64,000 bases of DNA from Actinoplanes solisilvae. Its GTDB lineage: Bacteria; Actinomycetota; Actinomycetes; Mycobacteriales; Micromonosporaceae. Below are positions 49,274-57,701 of this stretch, in pieces (the stretch's first letter is position 1; every line of letters begins with the position of its first letter). Under the pieces are notes generated by a model that did not search any database, was not told where the DNA came from, and worked only from the letters and a program-made list of their open reading frames with translations. The DNA lies in assembly GCF_003999975.1 (NCBI RefSeq), contig NZ_RJAC01000002.1, positions 372,001 through 436,000 on the forward strand. Reading direction: 5' to 3'. The position numbers were made by a program, and so were the translations under genes.

Positions 49274-50545
49274 TCACAGGTGGCGCTCCAGGGTCGCTGC
49301 CTTGAGGGGCCGCCAGGCGGCTGCCCCGACCAGAGCCATCGCCGCGGCCGCGGTCCCATAGGTCGCCACCAGGCCATAGGCGGTGGCGACAAGACCGCCC
49401 AGCAGGGAGCCGAGAGCGGCTCCGCCGAGATCGAGGAAGGAGTAGACACCGGCGACACGGCCGTACATGGCGGGCGGCACGTCCCGCTGGCGAATCGTGG
49501 TCACCACGACACCCCAGACGGTGGTGTGGATGCCGAAGACGACGATCATCGCGGCGGCGATCCACGGTTCGCGGGTGAGGGTCAGGGTCGTGTGCAGGGC
49601 CACCTCGACGAGCAGGCCGGATCTCAACAGGGCCGCGGCGTTGACTCGGCGGATCAGGGGTGGCGCGACCAGGGTGCCGAGGAGGCCGCCAACCGCGAAG
49701 GCCACGAGCAACAGGCCGTAGCCGACGTCAGTCAGGCCCAGACGCTGGGCGGCGTAGAGGACGAAGATCGCGAAGGCGGCGCAGAAGACGACGTTGCCGA
49801 CGGCCATCGTGACGGCCAATGTCCGCAGGATGCGATGGCGGAGCAGCCACCGCAGGCCGTCACCGATCTCGGCGAGCAAGCCGGGCCTAGCCGGCTCGGC
49901 CACGACGACCGGAGCCGACTGGGCTCCGGCTCCGGCTGGGGCGGCCGGTGTCGCGCGGTGGGGCGAGACCGCTCGGATTGTGGAGAGGAGGAGCGCGGAG
50001 ACGGCGAAGGTCACCGCGTTGACGGCGAAGGGGGCCGCTGCGGCGAGGACGAAGAGCCAACCGCCCACGGGCTTCGCGGCGAACTGGTTGAGAAGGTTGA
50101 AGTTGGCGTACATCAAGGAATTCGCCCGGGGCCGCAGGGGCTCGGCGACGATGGCCGGCACGAAGGCAGCCGAGGCGGTGTCGGCCAGGGTCTCGCCCGT
50201 GCCGAGCAGGAAGAAGACGGCCAGGATGAGCGGGACGGTGGCCATGTCGGCGGCGGCCGCCGCGGCCAGGACGGCCAGGGTGCAGGCGCGCAGGACGTTG
50301 ACGGCGACGACCAGGCGACGGCGGTCCAGGCGGTCGGCCCAGGCGCCGCTGATCAGGGCGAAGAGCAGCCACGGCAGTTGCTGGGCGAGGACCGCGCCGG
50401 CGACGGCGGCCGGGTTCGTGGTGATCGAGGCGACCAGCAGCGGGCCGGCCACCATGGTGATGCCGTCACCGAGGTTGGTGACGGCGGACGCGGTCCAGAG
50501 TTTCCAGAAATCCGCACCCAGCGGCGCGGCGTAGAGGGCACGCAA
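49274..50545 (-). CDS. DHA3-type MFS efflux transporter (MefA-like)
   Basis: A 423-residue, 12-helix exporter of the drug-efflux DHA3 family, which includes macrolide pumps. Visible: FWKLWTASAVTNLGDGITM, LISGAWADRLDRRRLVV (helix 2-3 loop) and NLLNQFAAKPVGGWLF. The TTG at 50545 is the chosen start because CGAGGAG stands five bases before it. That ribosome binding site is embedded in a hairpin, the heart of a probable attenuator with a leader peptide. The substrate is not shown. Confidence 0.88.
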   Translation of the reverse strand: MRALYAAPLGADFWKLWTASAVTNLGDGITMVAGPLLVASITTNPAAVAGAVLAQQLPWLLFALISGAWADRLDRRRLVVAVNVLRACTLAVLAAAAAADMATVPLILAVFFLLGTGETLADTASAAFVPAIVAEPLRPRANSLMYANFNLLNQFAAKPVGGWLFVLAAAAPFAVNAVTFAVSALLLSTIRAVSPHRATPAAPAGAGAQSAPVVVAEPARPGLLAEIGDGLRWLLRHRILRTLAVTMAVGNVVFCAAFAIFVLYAAQRLGLTDVGYGLLLVAFAVGGLLGTLVAPPLIRRVNAAALLRSGLLVEVALHTTLTLTREPWIAAAMIVVFGIHTTVWGVVVTTIRQRDVPPAMYGRVAGVYSFLDLGGAALGSLLGGLVATAYGLVATYGTAAAAMALVGAAAWRPLKAATLERHL

Positions 50546-50549
50546 AAGA

Positions 50550-50606
50550 ACTCCTCGAGCGAGGGAAACGGTCGGAAGCGACCGCCCCGAGGCGAGGAGT
50601 GACGTG
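50550..50606 (-). promoter_or_regulatory. Probable translational attenuator of the efflux gene
   Basis: On the mRNA strand, ACTCCTCG (50600-50593) is perfectly complementary to CGAGGAGT (50557-50550), which contains the efflux gene's ribosome binding site. Between them is a second hairpin, CGGTCG-CTTC-CGACCG (50584-50569). The anti-Shine-Dalgarno arm is also complementary to GCGAGG and CGTG inside the leader ORF (50641-50631). A stalled ribosome in the leader would mask that partner, or release the arm, changing access to the pump's start. Direction of the switch is inferred. Confidence 0.6.
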
Positions 50607-50616
50607 AAAGGGCGCC

Positions 50617-50676
50617 CTAGCGGGCGGAGGCACGTCCTCGCGTCGAGGCGAAGACCGTCACCGAGGTGCGTTGCAT
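50617..50676 (-). CDS. Leader peptide of the DHA3 efflux gene (19 aa)
   Basis: A 19-codon ORF, MQRTSVTVFASTRGRASAR then TAG, upstream of the pump. GGAGGG stands five bases before its ATG, a stronger site than most nearby genes have. Its last codons pass through the sequence able to pair with the anti-Shine-Dalgarno arm. The C-terminal run with four arginines (RGRASAR) could make a ribosome pause, but the drug or amino acid trigger is unknown. Confidence 0.65.
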   Translation of the reverse strand: MQRTSVTVFASTRGRASAR

Positions 50677-50803
50677 GCGAACCCTCCGATCGGAAGGGGA
50701 ACTGACCAGGGCCCACGATAACGGAATCCGGCAATCGGGCACGAGGGGCACGGGTTTCGGCGGACGGCATCGGGCGGCCCGTCCCTCGGGTCACAATCGG
50801 CAC

Positions 50804-52519
50804 ATGGGGCGGACGGAGCGAAACGGTCAGTTTGGCTCGCTTCGTATCGCCGGGCGGTATCGGCTCGTCGAGAAGCTGGGCACGGGCGGCATGTCCGAGG
50901 TGTGGCGGGGCTTCGACGAGACGCTCGGGCGGTCCGTAGCGGTCAAGGTGCTCTCGCCCCGGCTGGCCGGCGACCAGGTGTTCCGCGACCGGCTGCGGCA
51001 GGAGGCGCTGGCCGCGGCCCGGCTGTGCCACCCGCACATCACCGGCATCTTCGACTTCGGTGAGTCTCCGCTCGACGAGCGGCTGACGGTTCCGTACGTG
51101 GTGATGGAGCTGAACGACGGCGAGTCGGTGTCGTCGCGGATCACCCGGCGGGGGCCGCTGCCCTGGCGCGACGCCGTCACCGTGGCCGTCGAGGTCGCGT
51201 CCGCGCTGGCCACCGCCCACGCGCGCGGGGTGGTGCACCGCGACATCACCCCGGCCAACGTGATGCTCACCGGCGCCGGGGTGAAGGTCGTCGACTTCGG
51301 CATCTCGGCGATCGTCGGGGAGCGCGACGCCGCCCCGGACGGCAGCCTGCTCGGCACTCCCGCCTACCTCGCGCCGGAGCGGCTCGGGGGATCACAGGTG
51401 GCCACGGCGACCGACGTCTACGCCCTGGGCCTGCTGCTCTACCGCTCGCTCTGCGGCCGTCACCCCTGGCCCGCCGACAACACCGCCGAGGCGCTGCGCG
51501 CCCACCTCTACGCCGACCCGGACCCGTTGCCCCCGATCCCCGACCTGCCGCCCGTCGTCGCCGACCTGTGCCGGCGTTGCCTGAGCAAGGACCCCGCGGA
51601 TCGTCCCAGCGCCGCCGACGTGGCTCGCGGCCTCGCCGCCACGGTCGGCATCCAGCCGATCATCCCGCCGGTCGTGGAACGCGGCGACGACGCACCCGAG
51701 ACCGCGCGGGGCACGGCGGGCCCACCAGCGCTGGTCCCGCAAAGGCCCGGGGTGGGACGCGCCGTGCTCACCTATATGGGCCTGCCCGGCGGCAATCTAG
51801 GCCTGCCCGGCGGCAATCTGGGGCCGCGCCCGGCCGTCCGGGTGCTGCGGCTGCGTGCGGGCCTGCGTATCGGGTCCGCGCTCCGGCTCGGCGCTGCCCG
51901 CCCACTCGGCGGCGGCCTCTTCTCCGGGAGGTGGGCCCGCCGGAGGTCAGCCCACGGCTACCCCGTCGGCGGTGCAGCGCGCGGCCGCCAGCGAGCACAG
52001 GCCGCCCTGGTGACCCTGGCCGTCGTGGCGACGGCCGGCTTCGGATGGGCCGCGAGCCGGGACACTCCGGACGTGCAGAAGGCTCAAGCCGCCGGCACCG
52101 GAGTGGCGGCCGCCGGCCCGGCCGACGAGTCGGAATGCGCGGTTCGCTACCAGCTACGGCGTGATTCGGGCCGGGCCTATGAAGCCCAGTTGACCGTGGC
52201 GACGACCGAGGGGCTGGCCCGCGGGCCGTGGCGGCTGCAGTTCTCCTATCCGGGCACTCAGCGGCTCACCGGCCTTCCGAAGACGGTCACGCAGAAGGAC
52301 CGGCGGGTGACCGCGAAGGGCCACGGCCGCTTGAAGGAGTTCACCCTGCGTGGCGAATACCACGACTACAACCCGCTGCCGCTGGCGTTTGCCGTGGACG
52401 GCGTGAAGTGCCGCGCGGAGGTGCTGGCGAGGGCGAGCCGCCGCGACCGCCTGCCACGAAATGAGAGCAGCGAACCTAAAAGCGGTCAGCCGGCCAGAAG
52501 CTGGTCGACGGGGGCGTAA
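50804..52519 (+). CDS. Membrane Ser/Thr protein kinase with CBM2-like extracellular domain
   Basis: A 571-residue Hanks-type kinase. The kinase domain (about residues 17-285) has LGTGGMSEVW (glycine loop), VAVKVL (lysine), HRDITPANVML (catalytic loop, HRDLKPxN in most) and DFGIS. A Pro-rich linker holds two direct repeats (GLPGGNL). A membrane helix lies near residues 400-420. The extracellular ~150 residues read CAVRYQLRRDSGRAYEAQL and GPWRLQFSYPGTQRLTGL, resembling carbohydrate-binding module 2 with paired cysteines. It may sense cell-wall or exogenous glycans. Confidence 0.9.
   Translation: MGRTERNGQFGSLRIAGRYRLVEKLGTGGMSEVWRGFDETLGRSVAVKVLSPRLAGDQVFRDRLRQEALAAARLCHPHITGIFDFGESPLDERLTVPYVVMELNDGESVSSRITRRGPLPWRDAVTVAVEVASALATAHARGVVHRDITPANVMLTGAGVKVVDFGISAIVGERDAAPDGSLLGTPAYLAPERLGGSQVATATDVYALGLLLYRSLCGRHPWPADNTAEALRAHLYADPDPLPPIPDLPPVVADLCRRCLSKDPADRPSAADVARGLAATVGIQPIIPPVVERGDDAPETARGTAGPPALVPQRPGVGRAVLTYMGLPGGNLGLPGGNLGPRPAVRVLRLRAGLRIGSALRLGAARPLGGGLFSGRWARRRSAHGYPVGGAARGRQRAQAALVTLAVVATAGFGWAASRDTPDVQKAQAAGTGVAAAGPADESECAVRYQLRRDSGRAYEAQLTVATTEGLARGPWRLQFSYPGTQRLTGLPKTVTQKDRRVTAKGHGRLKEFTLRGEYHDYNPLPLAFAVDGVKCRAEVLARASRRDRLPRNESSEPKSGQPARSWSTGA
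51779..51820. repeat. Two 21-bp in-frame repeats in the kinase linker
   Basis: GGCCTGCCCGGCGGCAATCT followed by A, then the same 20 bases followed by G, lie head to tail at 51779 and 51800. They encode GLPGGNL twice in the juxtamembrane linker. Confidence 0.85.
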
Positions 52520-53979
52520 TCGTCGGTGAGGACCCGGGCGTCGTCGATGAAATCGGCCAGCGGCTGGTCGGTGAGCATCGTGCCCGGCTCGGCGGCCTTG
52601 GCCAGCCGGCGACGAATCTCGACGACGGGAAGCGGCGCGGCCGACGCCACGATGACGAAGTTGGCGCCCTCCGCACCGGCCAGGGCCGCGTCGCTGCTGA
52701 TCACGGCGACGTGCGGGAAGACCGCCGCCACCGTGGCCAGTTCGGCGCGGATGAAGCGGTCCGGCGGGTAGTCGATGACGTTCTGCACGTAGATGCCGCC
52801 GGGCCGCAGAACCCGGGCGATGTCGGTCGCCATCTCCTCGGTGGCCAGGTGCCACGGCACGGTGAGGTGGCCGAACGCGTCGCCGACCACGAAGTCGTGC
52901 GACCCGGACGGCTGGTCGGCCACGCCGACCCGCGCGTCCCCGACCCGTACGCGAAGGTCTGAACCGGTCTCGAGGCCAAGCTTCTCGCGGTCGAGGTCGA
53001 CCAGGCCGCCGTCGATCTCGATCACCAGTTGGTCGCTGCCGGGGCGGGTGGCGCGCAGGTAGTCGGGCATCGTGAAGCCGCCGCCGCCCAGGTGCAGCGC
53101 GTCGACCGGCCCCGACGGGAGCGTGTCGGCCACGGCCCCGATCCATTGGATGTAAGCGAACTCGAGGTTGCGCGGGTCGTCGAGGTCGACATAGGAGTGG
53201 CGTGCGGAGTTGAGGATCAGCTCGCGCCCGCCCGGCTCGGACGGATCTTCCTGCACTCGGGCGCAGTGATAGGCCGTCTCGACGTCGCACGGGGTCGGCG
53301 AGGCCACGCCCAGCCCGGCACCGACCAGCCCCACGGTCGCGATGACAGCGCGGGTGCGCGGCTTGCCCGGTAGCGGGGAGGCCTGACGGAGCCACCAGCC
53401 CAGGACAAGACCCGCCGCCGCCAGCAGCACCGCCAGAATGATGATGATCCAGCTCGACGGGACCGCCGCGACGAAGACGAAACCGGTCAGGAGCGTCGCC
53501 GTGATCGCCCCGAGAGTGCCGATGCTGGAGAGCCGCCCGACCACCGACCCCGTACGTTCGAGGTCGCTGAGCTGCAGTTTCACCACCATCGGGCTGACCG
53601 CTGAGAGCAGGAAGGCCGGGAGGAAGACGGCCAGGGCCGCGAGCAGGAGCACGGCGGGAGCGGCCCCGCCGCGCAGCACCTCGCCACCGAAGCGCACCAA
53701 CGGCAGGGTCACGGCCGTGCCGACGGCCGCCAGCAGCAGGGCCGGGGCGAGCAGGGCCCGCGGATCGTAGCGGTCGGCGAGGCGGCCCCCGAGCCAGGTG
53801 CCGTACGCGATGGCGGCCAGCGAGATGCCGATGACCGAGCTGCTGACCTGCAACGTGACGCCGACGTAGGGCCCCACGAGACGCAGCGCCAGGATCTCGA
53901 GCACGAGGACGGCCCCGCTCGCCCCGAAGACCAGGGCGGTGGCAAGGCCGGACGGCAGGGCACGCGGCGGGTTTCCCAT
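52486..53979 (-). CDS. Membrane-fused spermidine-synthase-like protein
   Basis: A 497-residue protein. The N-terminal ~220 residues have six or seven membrane helices and an MFS-like segment (AYGTWLGGRLADRYDPRALL). The C-terminal half is a spermidine-synthase-like methyltransferase-fold domain with LHLGGGGFTMPDYL, VIEIDGGLVDLDREKLGL and VVGDAFGHLTVPWHL. The polyamine-specific residues are not evident, so the substrate is probably not putrescine. Similar fused proteins are common in actinobacteria with no known role. It converges on the kinase gene with a 34-base overlap. Confidence 0.86.
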   Translation of the reverse strand: MGNPPRALPSGLATALVFGASGAVLVLEILALRLVGPYVGVTLQVSSSVIGISLAAIAYGTWLGGRLADRYDPRALLAPALLLAAVGTAVTLPLVRFGGEVLRGGAAPAVLLLAALAVFLPAFLLSAVSPMVVKLQLSDLERTGSVVGRLSSIGTLGAITATLLTGFVFVAAVPSSWIIIILAVLLAAAGLVLGWWLRQASPLPGKPRTRAVIATVGLVGAGLGVASPTPCDVETAYHCARVQEDPSEPGGRELILNSARHSYVDLDDPRNLEFAYIQWIGAVADTLPSGPVDALHLGGGGFTMPDYLRATRPGSDQLVIEIDGGLVDLDREKLGLETGSDLRVRVGDARVGVADQPSGSHDFVVGDAFGHLTVPWHLATEEMATDIARVLRPGGIYVQNVIDYPPDRFIRAELATVAAVFPHVAVISSDAALAGAEGANFVIVASAAPLPVVEIRRRLAKAAEPGTMLTDQPLADFIDDARVLTDDYAPVDQLLAG

Positions 53980-54053
53980 CCGCCGGATGCTATCGACCCC
54001 AACCTGACAGTTAGCTGTCCGCCACGGAGCGGCAGGCGAAAACCCGAAGGGCG

Positions 54054-54082
54054 GTGACCGAGCGACCCGATCTTGGTATACC
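54054..54082 (+). promoter_or_regulatory. Sigma70-type promoter candidate
   Basis: GTGACC (54054-54059) and TATACC (54077-54082) are spaced by 17 bases, close to the consensus TTGACA-N17-TATAAT. The -10 lies about 35 bases before the ATG of the secreted protein at 54117. Confidence 0.4.
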
Positions 54083-54116
54083 GTGTGCCGCCGCGTAAAC
54101 GGGGAGGTCAATACCT

Positions 54117-56564
54117 ATGAGACGTTGGAAACGCACTGTCGGCATCGGAGCGGTCGTCGCGGCGGGAGCGGCATTGCTCGTCGTGCCGGCCGTGTCACAG
54201 GCCGGAGACAATCAGTTCAGCCCGCGGGCCGCCGCCGACGCGCCCGATCGGCTGAGCATCGTCGACGGCGGCAAGGGCCGCCACAAGCAATTCCGGTTCC
54301 AGGCGGGCAACGGTGACCCTCGCACGCCGTACGCCTTCGTCTCGGCCGACGGCGCCGTGCAGGCCCGTCGTCTCGATCGCGCGGGGGCTCCGGCGACGCG
54401 AGTGAAGACGGGGGTGTCCGCCGCCAAGGTCACCGCCGCGGCAGACACCTACCGGATCACGATCCGGATCGCCTCCGAGCAGCCAGCTTCGTACGCCCCG
54501 TTCATGAACATCTGGCGTCGTGACGCGAACTGGATGTACTACCCGGTCGCCACCGGACCGGGGTCCAACATCGGGACCGCCGACCTGCCGCCTGGCAGCT
54601 ACTTCGTCGGCGCGCTCTACGGCCTCAACGCGGAGAACAACTACCTGCTGTCGGCGGCCTTCACCGTCACCTCCAAGGCACAGACGGTCGTGCTGGCCGA
54701 GAGCTCCGCCAAGGAGGCCGCGATCCGGGTCGACGACGCCACCGCCCAGATCGACAACAGCGTGATGTGGCTCAGCCTGCCTAACGGCGACATCATGGGC
54801 TACGGCGGCGCCTATCGCAGCCGCACCTTCATGACGCCGCCCTCGGTCGCCGGGATCCGGATGGGGCTGCGCCACATCCTGGTCAAGGCGGGCTCGTCCG
54901 GGGTCAAGCCGACGCCGTACCGCTACGACCTGGTGAAGGACTGGGCCGCGCCCTTCCCGACGTCACTGATCACGTCGGTCAAGACGGCGTCGCTGGCCAA
55001 GACGACGACCACGTTCGCGACGCCCGGCGCCAACCTCGACGGCTATTACATGTCGGTGTCCTCGTCGCCCGGCGGCGCCTACACCGCGACGAAGATGCGC
55101 TTCCCGGCGACCCTCACCGAGTTCGTGACGCCGGGCGTTTCCTTCTCCCGCATCACGGAGTACGGCACGGGTGAGTCGATCGACCTCGGCTCCCGGACCC
55201 TGCCGGCCGGCTCGTCGCCCGGGCAGACGGTCGGCGCGGGGCCGCTCGCCCCGATCCGGCGCACGGACGCGCCCACCACGCGCAAGGGAAACTACGTCTC
55301 CATCGGCGAGTACGCTGTGCTGGGCGACGCCGCGGGCAACATCGGGTATCTCACCCCGTTCCGTGACGGCAAGCTGACCACCCGGCTCAGCAGTGGCGGC
55401 ACGGTCCTGAAGAGCGCCGAATCGGCCTTCATGACGGTTGCCGTGCCCGATGCCGAGCAGCAGTACGAGCTCGATCAGACGGTGACCCGCGAGGGCGGGC
55501 CGGCCGAGTTGTCCACCCGGGTCGACAGCCACTGGCAGTTCCGCTCGGGCTTCCAGCCGATGACAGCTGAGCTGCCGCTGATCGACGTGTCGGTGCGCGC
55601 CTCCGGGCTCGACCAGCACAACCGGGCCGCGGGGACGGTCGGGCTCACCCTCAAGGCGACCACGCGTGGCGGCCTGAACGCCCCGGCCGCCACCGTCGAC
55701 AAGCTCGAATGGTCGCAGGACGACGGCCGCACCTGGACCACACTGGACGGTGCGAGCCTCGCGGTGCCGGGCACGGCGTCGTTCGTGTCCCTGCGCATCA
55801 CGGCGAGCAACGCCGACGGCGGCAAGCTCACCCGGACGCTGCTGCACGCGTTCGCCGGTTCGAAGGCGCCCGGCGACGAGAAGGTCGGCGCCACGACGAT
55901 CAGTAACGTCGTCGTCAATTCCGGCACGAACGTCATCGTCGGCACGGGCGGAGGGCTCGGGATCAGGGTCACGTTCACGGCGACCGACCCGTCCGGCATC
56001 AGCAACGGTGGTGTCCGGCTGTGGCACGGCAGCGCCACGGCTCCCGACGGTGTCGAGGTGGCCACCGCGAGCTGCACGGCCGCCGTCCCCACGGCCACCT
56101 GCACAGCGACCGTGAACGCCTACGAGGTCCGGCACTCGTTCGCGAGCAACGCGCTGGCCGGCGTCTGGCGCGTCGACGCCTGGGCGAACGCGGCGGACGG
56201 CACCAGCCGTGCCCGGCGGCCCGGCGCGGGCAGCGGCACTCTCGTGCGACGGATCTACCTCACGGCCGACGCCACGCCGGAACCCGCCAACAAGAACGCG
56301 ACGATCACGGTCACCGGCAAGCTGACCCGCGCCGACTGGGGAACCGGCACGTACCTCCCGTACGCGGGTCGCACGATCGGGCTCCAGCGGGCCAAGGCCG
56401 GCTCCAGCACGTATGCCAGTGTCCAGGCCAAGGCCACCGACAGCCAGGGCGTCGTCCGGACCGCCGGGACGGCCTTCTACGACGCGACCTGGCGCTTGAG
56501 CTACCCCGGCGACGCGACGGGCAACGCGGTGATCAGTGCGGGCGATTACGTGGACGTTCGCTGA
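54117..56564 (+). CDS. Large secreted protein of unknown function
   Basis: An 815-residue protein beginning with a Sec signal peptide (MRRWKRTVGIGAVVAAGAAL, cleavage near AVSQAG). The mature protein is Ser/Thr/Ala/Gly-rich with a beta-sheet look and no cysteine pattern except one pair (CTAAVPTATCTATV near residue 640-655). The last ~130 residues (VTGKLTRADWGTGTYLPYAG) resemble an Ig-like or stress-bearing repeat of extracellular adhesins, with a fold typical of 'GkLt..d...w..y.g..v.l....g.....' domains. No catalytic motif is visible. It is followed by a perfect terminator. Confidence 0.82.
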   Translation: MRRWKRTVGIGAVVAAGAALLVVPAVSQAGDNQFSPRAAADAPDRLSIVDGGKGRHKQFRFQAGNGDPRTPYAFVSADGAVQARRLDRAGAPATRVKTGVSAAKVTAAADTYRITIRIASEQPASYAPFMNIWRRDANWMYYPVATGPGSNIGTADLPPGSYFVGALYGLNAENNYLLSAAFTVTSKAQTVVLAESSAKEAAIRVDDATAQIDNSVMWLSLPNGDIMGYGGAYRSRTFMTPPSVAGIRMGLRHILVKAGSSGVKPTPYRYDLVKDWAAPFPTSLITSVKTASLAKTTTTFATPGANLDGYYMSVSSSPGGAYTATKMRFPATLTEFVTPGVSFSRITEYGTGESIDLGSRTLPAGSSPGQTVGAGPLAPIRRTDAPTTRKGNYVSIGEYAVLGDAAGNIGYLTPFRDGKLTTRLSSGGTVLKSAESAFMTVAVPDAEQQYELDQTVTREGGPAELSTRVDSHWQFRSGFQPMTAELPLIDVSVRASGLDQHNRAAGTVGLTLKATTRGGLNAPAATVDKLEWSQDDGRTWTTLDGASLAVPGTASFVSLRITASNADGGKLTRTLLHAFAGSKAPGDEKVGATTISNVVVNSGTNVIVGTGGGLGIRVTFTATDPSGISNGGVRLWHGSATAPDGVEVATASCTAAVPTATCTATVNAYEVRHSFASNALAGVWRVDAWANAADGTSRARRPGAGSGTLVRRIYLTADATPEPANKNATITVTGKLTRADWGTGTYLPYAGRTIGLQRAKAGSSTYASVQAKATDSQGVVRTAGTAFYDATWRLSYPGDATGNAVISAGDYVDVR

Positions 56565-56570
56565 GATAAA

Positions 56571-56612
56571 CGCGCGAAAGGGGCCGGGCTCACGCCCGGC
56601 CCCTTTCGCGCG
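56571..56612. terminator. Perfect bidirectional terminator between convergent genes
   Basis: CGCGCGAAAGGGGCCGGGC and GCCCGGCCCCTTTCGCGCG form a perfect 19-pair stem around TCAC. It stands seven bases past the secreted-protein stop and eight bases past the stop of the convergent coiled-coil gene, so it can end both transcripts. AAAGGGG/CCCCTTT lie inside the stem; there is no T-run outside. Confidence 0.9.
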
Positions 56613-56619
56613 TCAGGGA

Positions 56620-57636
56620 TCAGAGCATGGACACATGGACGTGATTGGTGTGCTCGGCCGACGCGCCACCGGACCCGCTGTATCGCGACCATCCGTTGCC
56701 CGGCATCCAGATCTGCCGATACCAGATCACGTACATCACGCCGAGCCGGTCCGCGTTCTTCACGAAGTAGGCCGCGAGCCGATCCCCGTAAGCCCGGTCG
56801 TCGCCCGTGGCCGCCGAGGTCTTGAAGGTCGACCTGTTGGACGACATGTCGCAGGCCCGGCCCTTGGGGTGCTCGCCGGAACTCCGCTGGCTCCAGCACA
56901 CCGTGTAACGCGTGAAGTCGGCCGCCTTGGCCTGTTTGTAGGCGTGCAGCGTGCGCGGCGTCAGGCAGCCGCCGTCGGCGGTCGGGTCGGAGATCGTGCA
57001 TCGCTCGTCGGGCCACGACCCGTCCGAGTTGCGCGGCGCGGGCTTGGCCAGCGCCGAGTTCGCCGAGAGGAAGCCGCCCGAGGCGCCACCGCCGCCGATG
57101 CTGGCCAGCGCGATCTCGGCCTCTTTCTTCTTCTTGGTCAGGGTGGCGACCTGCTTGGTCTGCTCCCTGATCTCCTTGTCGATCGCCGCCTTGGCCGCCT
57201 TCGCCCGGTCGAGCTCGCCGCGGTAGCGGGTGAGGAGCTGCCCGTCGAGCTGAGCCATCATGTCGAGCCGTTCCATGCGCTCGAGGAAGATGTCGGGCGA
57301 GGTCGAGTCGAGCAGCATCGTCACCGAGCTGGGGCGGCCCAGGCGGTAGGAGCGGGTCGCGATCTCGGTGACCTGCTTCTCCATGCCCTTGGCGCCGGCC
57401 TCGGCCTGCTTGACCGTCGTTTGTAGCTGGACGGCCCGCTTTTTCGAGGTGGTCAGCTTCTGGATGGCGACGGCCTGGCCCTTGGCCGCGGACTCGAGCG
57501 CGCTGCGCAGCGTCTTGCTGTCACCCTCGTCGGGCGCGGCGTGGGCCACCCCGGTCGTCGCGGTCAGCACGAGCGCGCACGCTGCCAGCAGCAATACGAG
57601 CGCAATGCTGAGCCGGCGCTGGAAAACCGCCGCCAC
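56620..57636 (-). CDS. Secreted coiled-coil protein with LAS/VldE-like C-terminal domain
   Basis: A 338-residue secreted protein. It has a signal peptide (to about residue 33, TTGVAHAAPDEG), a long coiled coil (about 40-175, with IREQTKQVATLTKKKKEAEI), and a C-terminal globular domain (about 205-338). That domain contains HPKGRACDMSS, VMYVIWYRQIWMPGNGW and EHTNHVHVS: spaced His/Asp/His residues like the zinc site of LAS or M15 peptidases. Similar proteins occur widely in actinobacteria (ARB_07466-like). A cell-wall role is likely, by fold and secretion. Confidence 0.87.
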   Translation of the reverse strand: MAAVFQRRLSIALVLLLAACALVLTATTGVAHAAPDEGDSKTLRSALESAAKGQAVAIQKLTTSKKRAVQLQTTVKQAEAGAKGMEKQVTEIATRSYRLGRPSSVTMLLDSTSPDIFLERMERLDMMAQLDGQLLTRYRGELDRAKAAKAAIDKEIREQTKQVATLTKKKKEAEIALASIGGGGASGGFLSANSALAKPAPRNSDGSWPDERCTISDPTADGGCLTPRTLHAYKQAKAADFTRYTVCWSQRSSGEHPKGRACDMSSNRSTFKTSAATGDDRAYGDRLAAYFVKNADRLGVMYVIWYRQIWMPGNGWSRYSGSGGASAEHTNHVHVSML

Positions 57637-57701
57637 GGATTACCTCCCCATCGAAAGTGCGGGCAGACTCTACCGTGATACGCAAACCAGCGTCGGATCG
57701 A

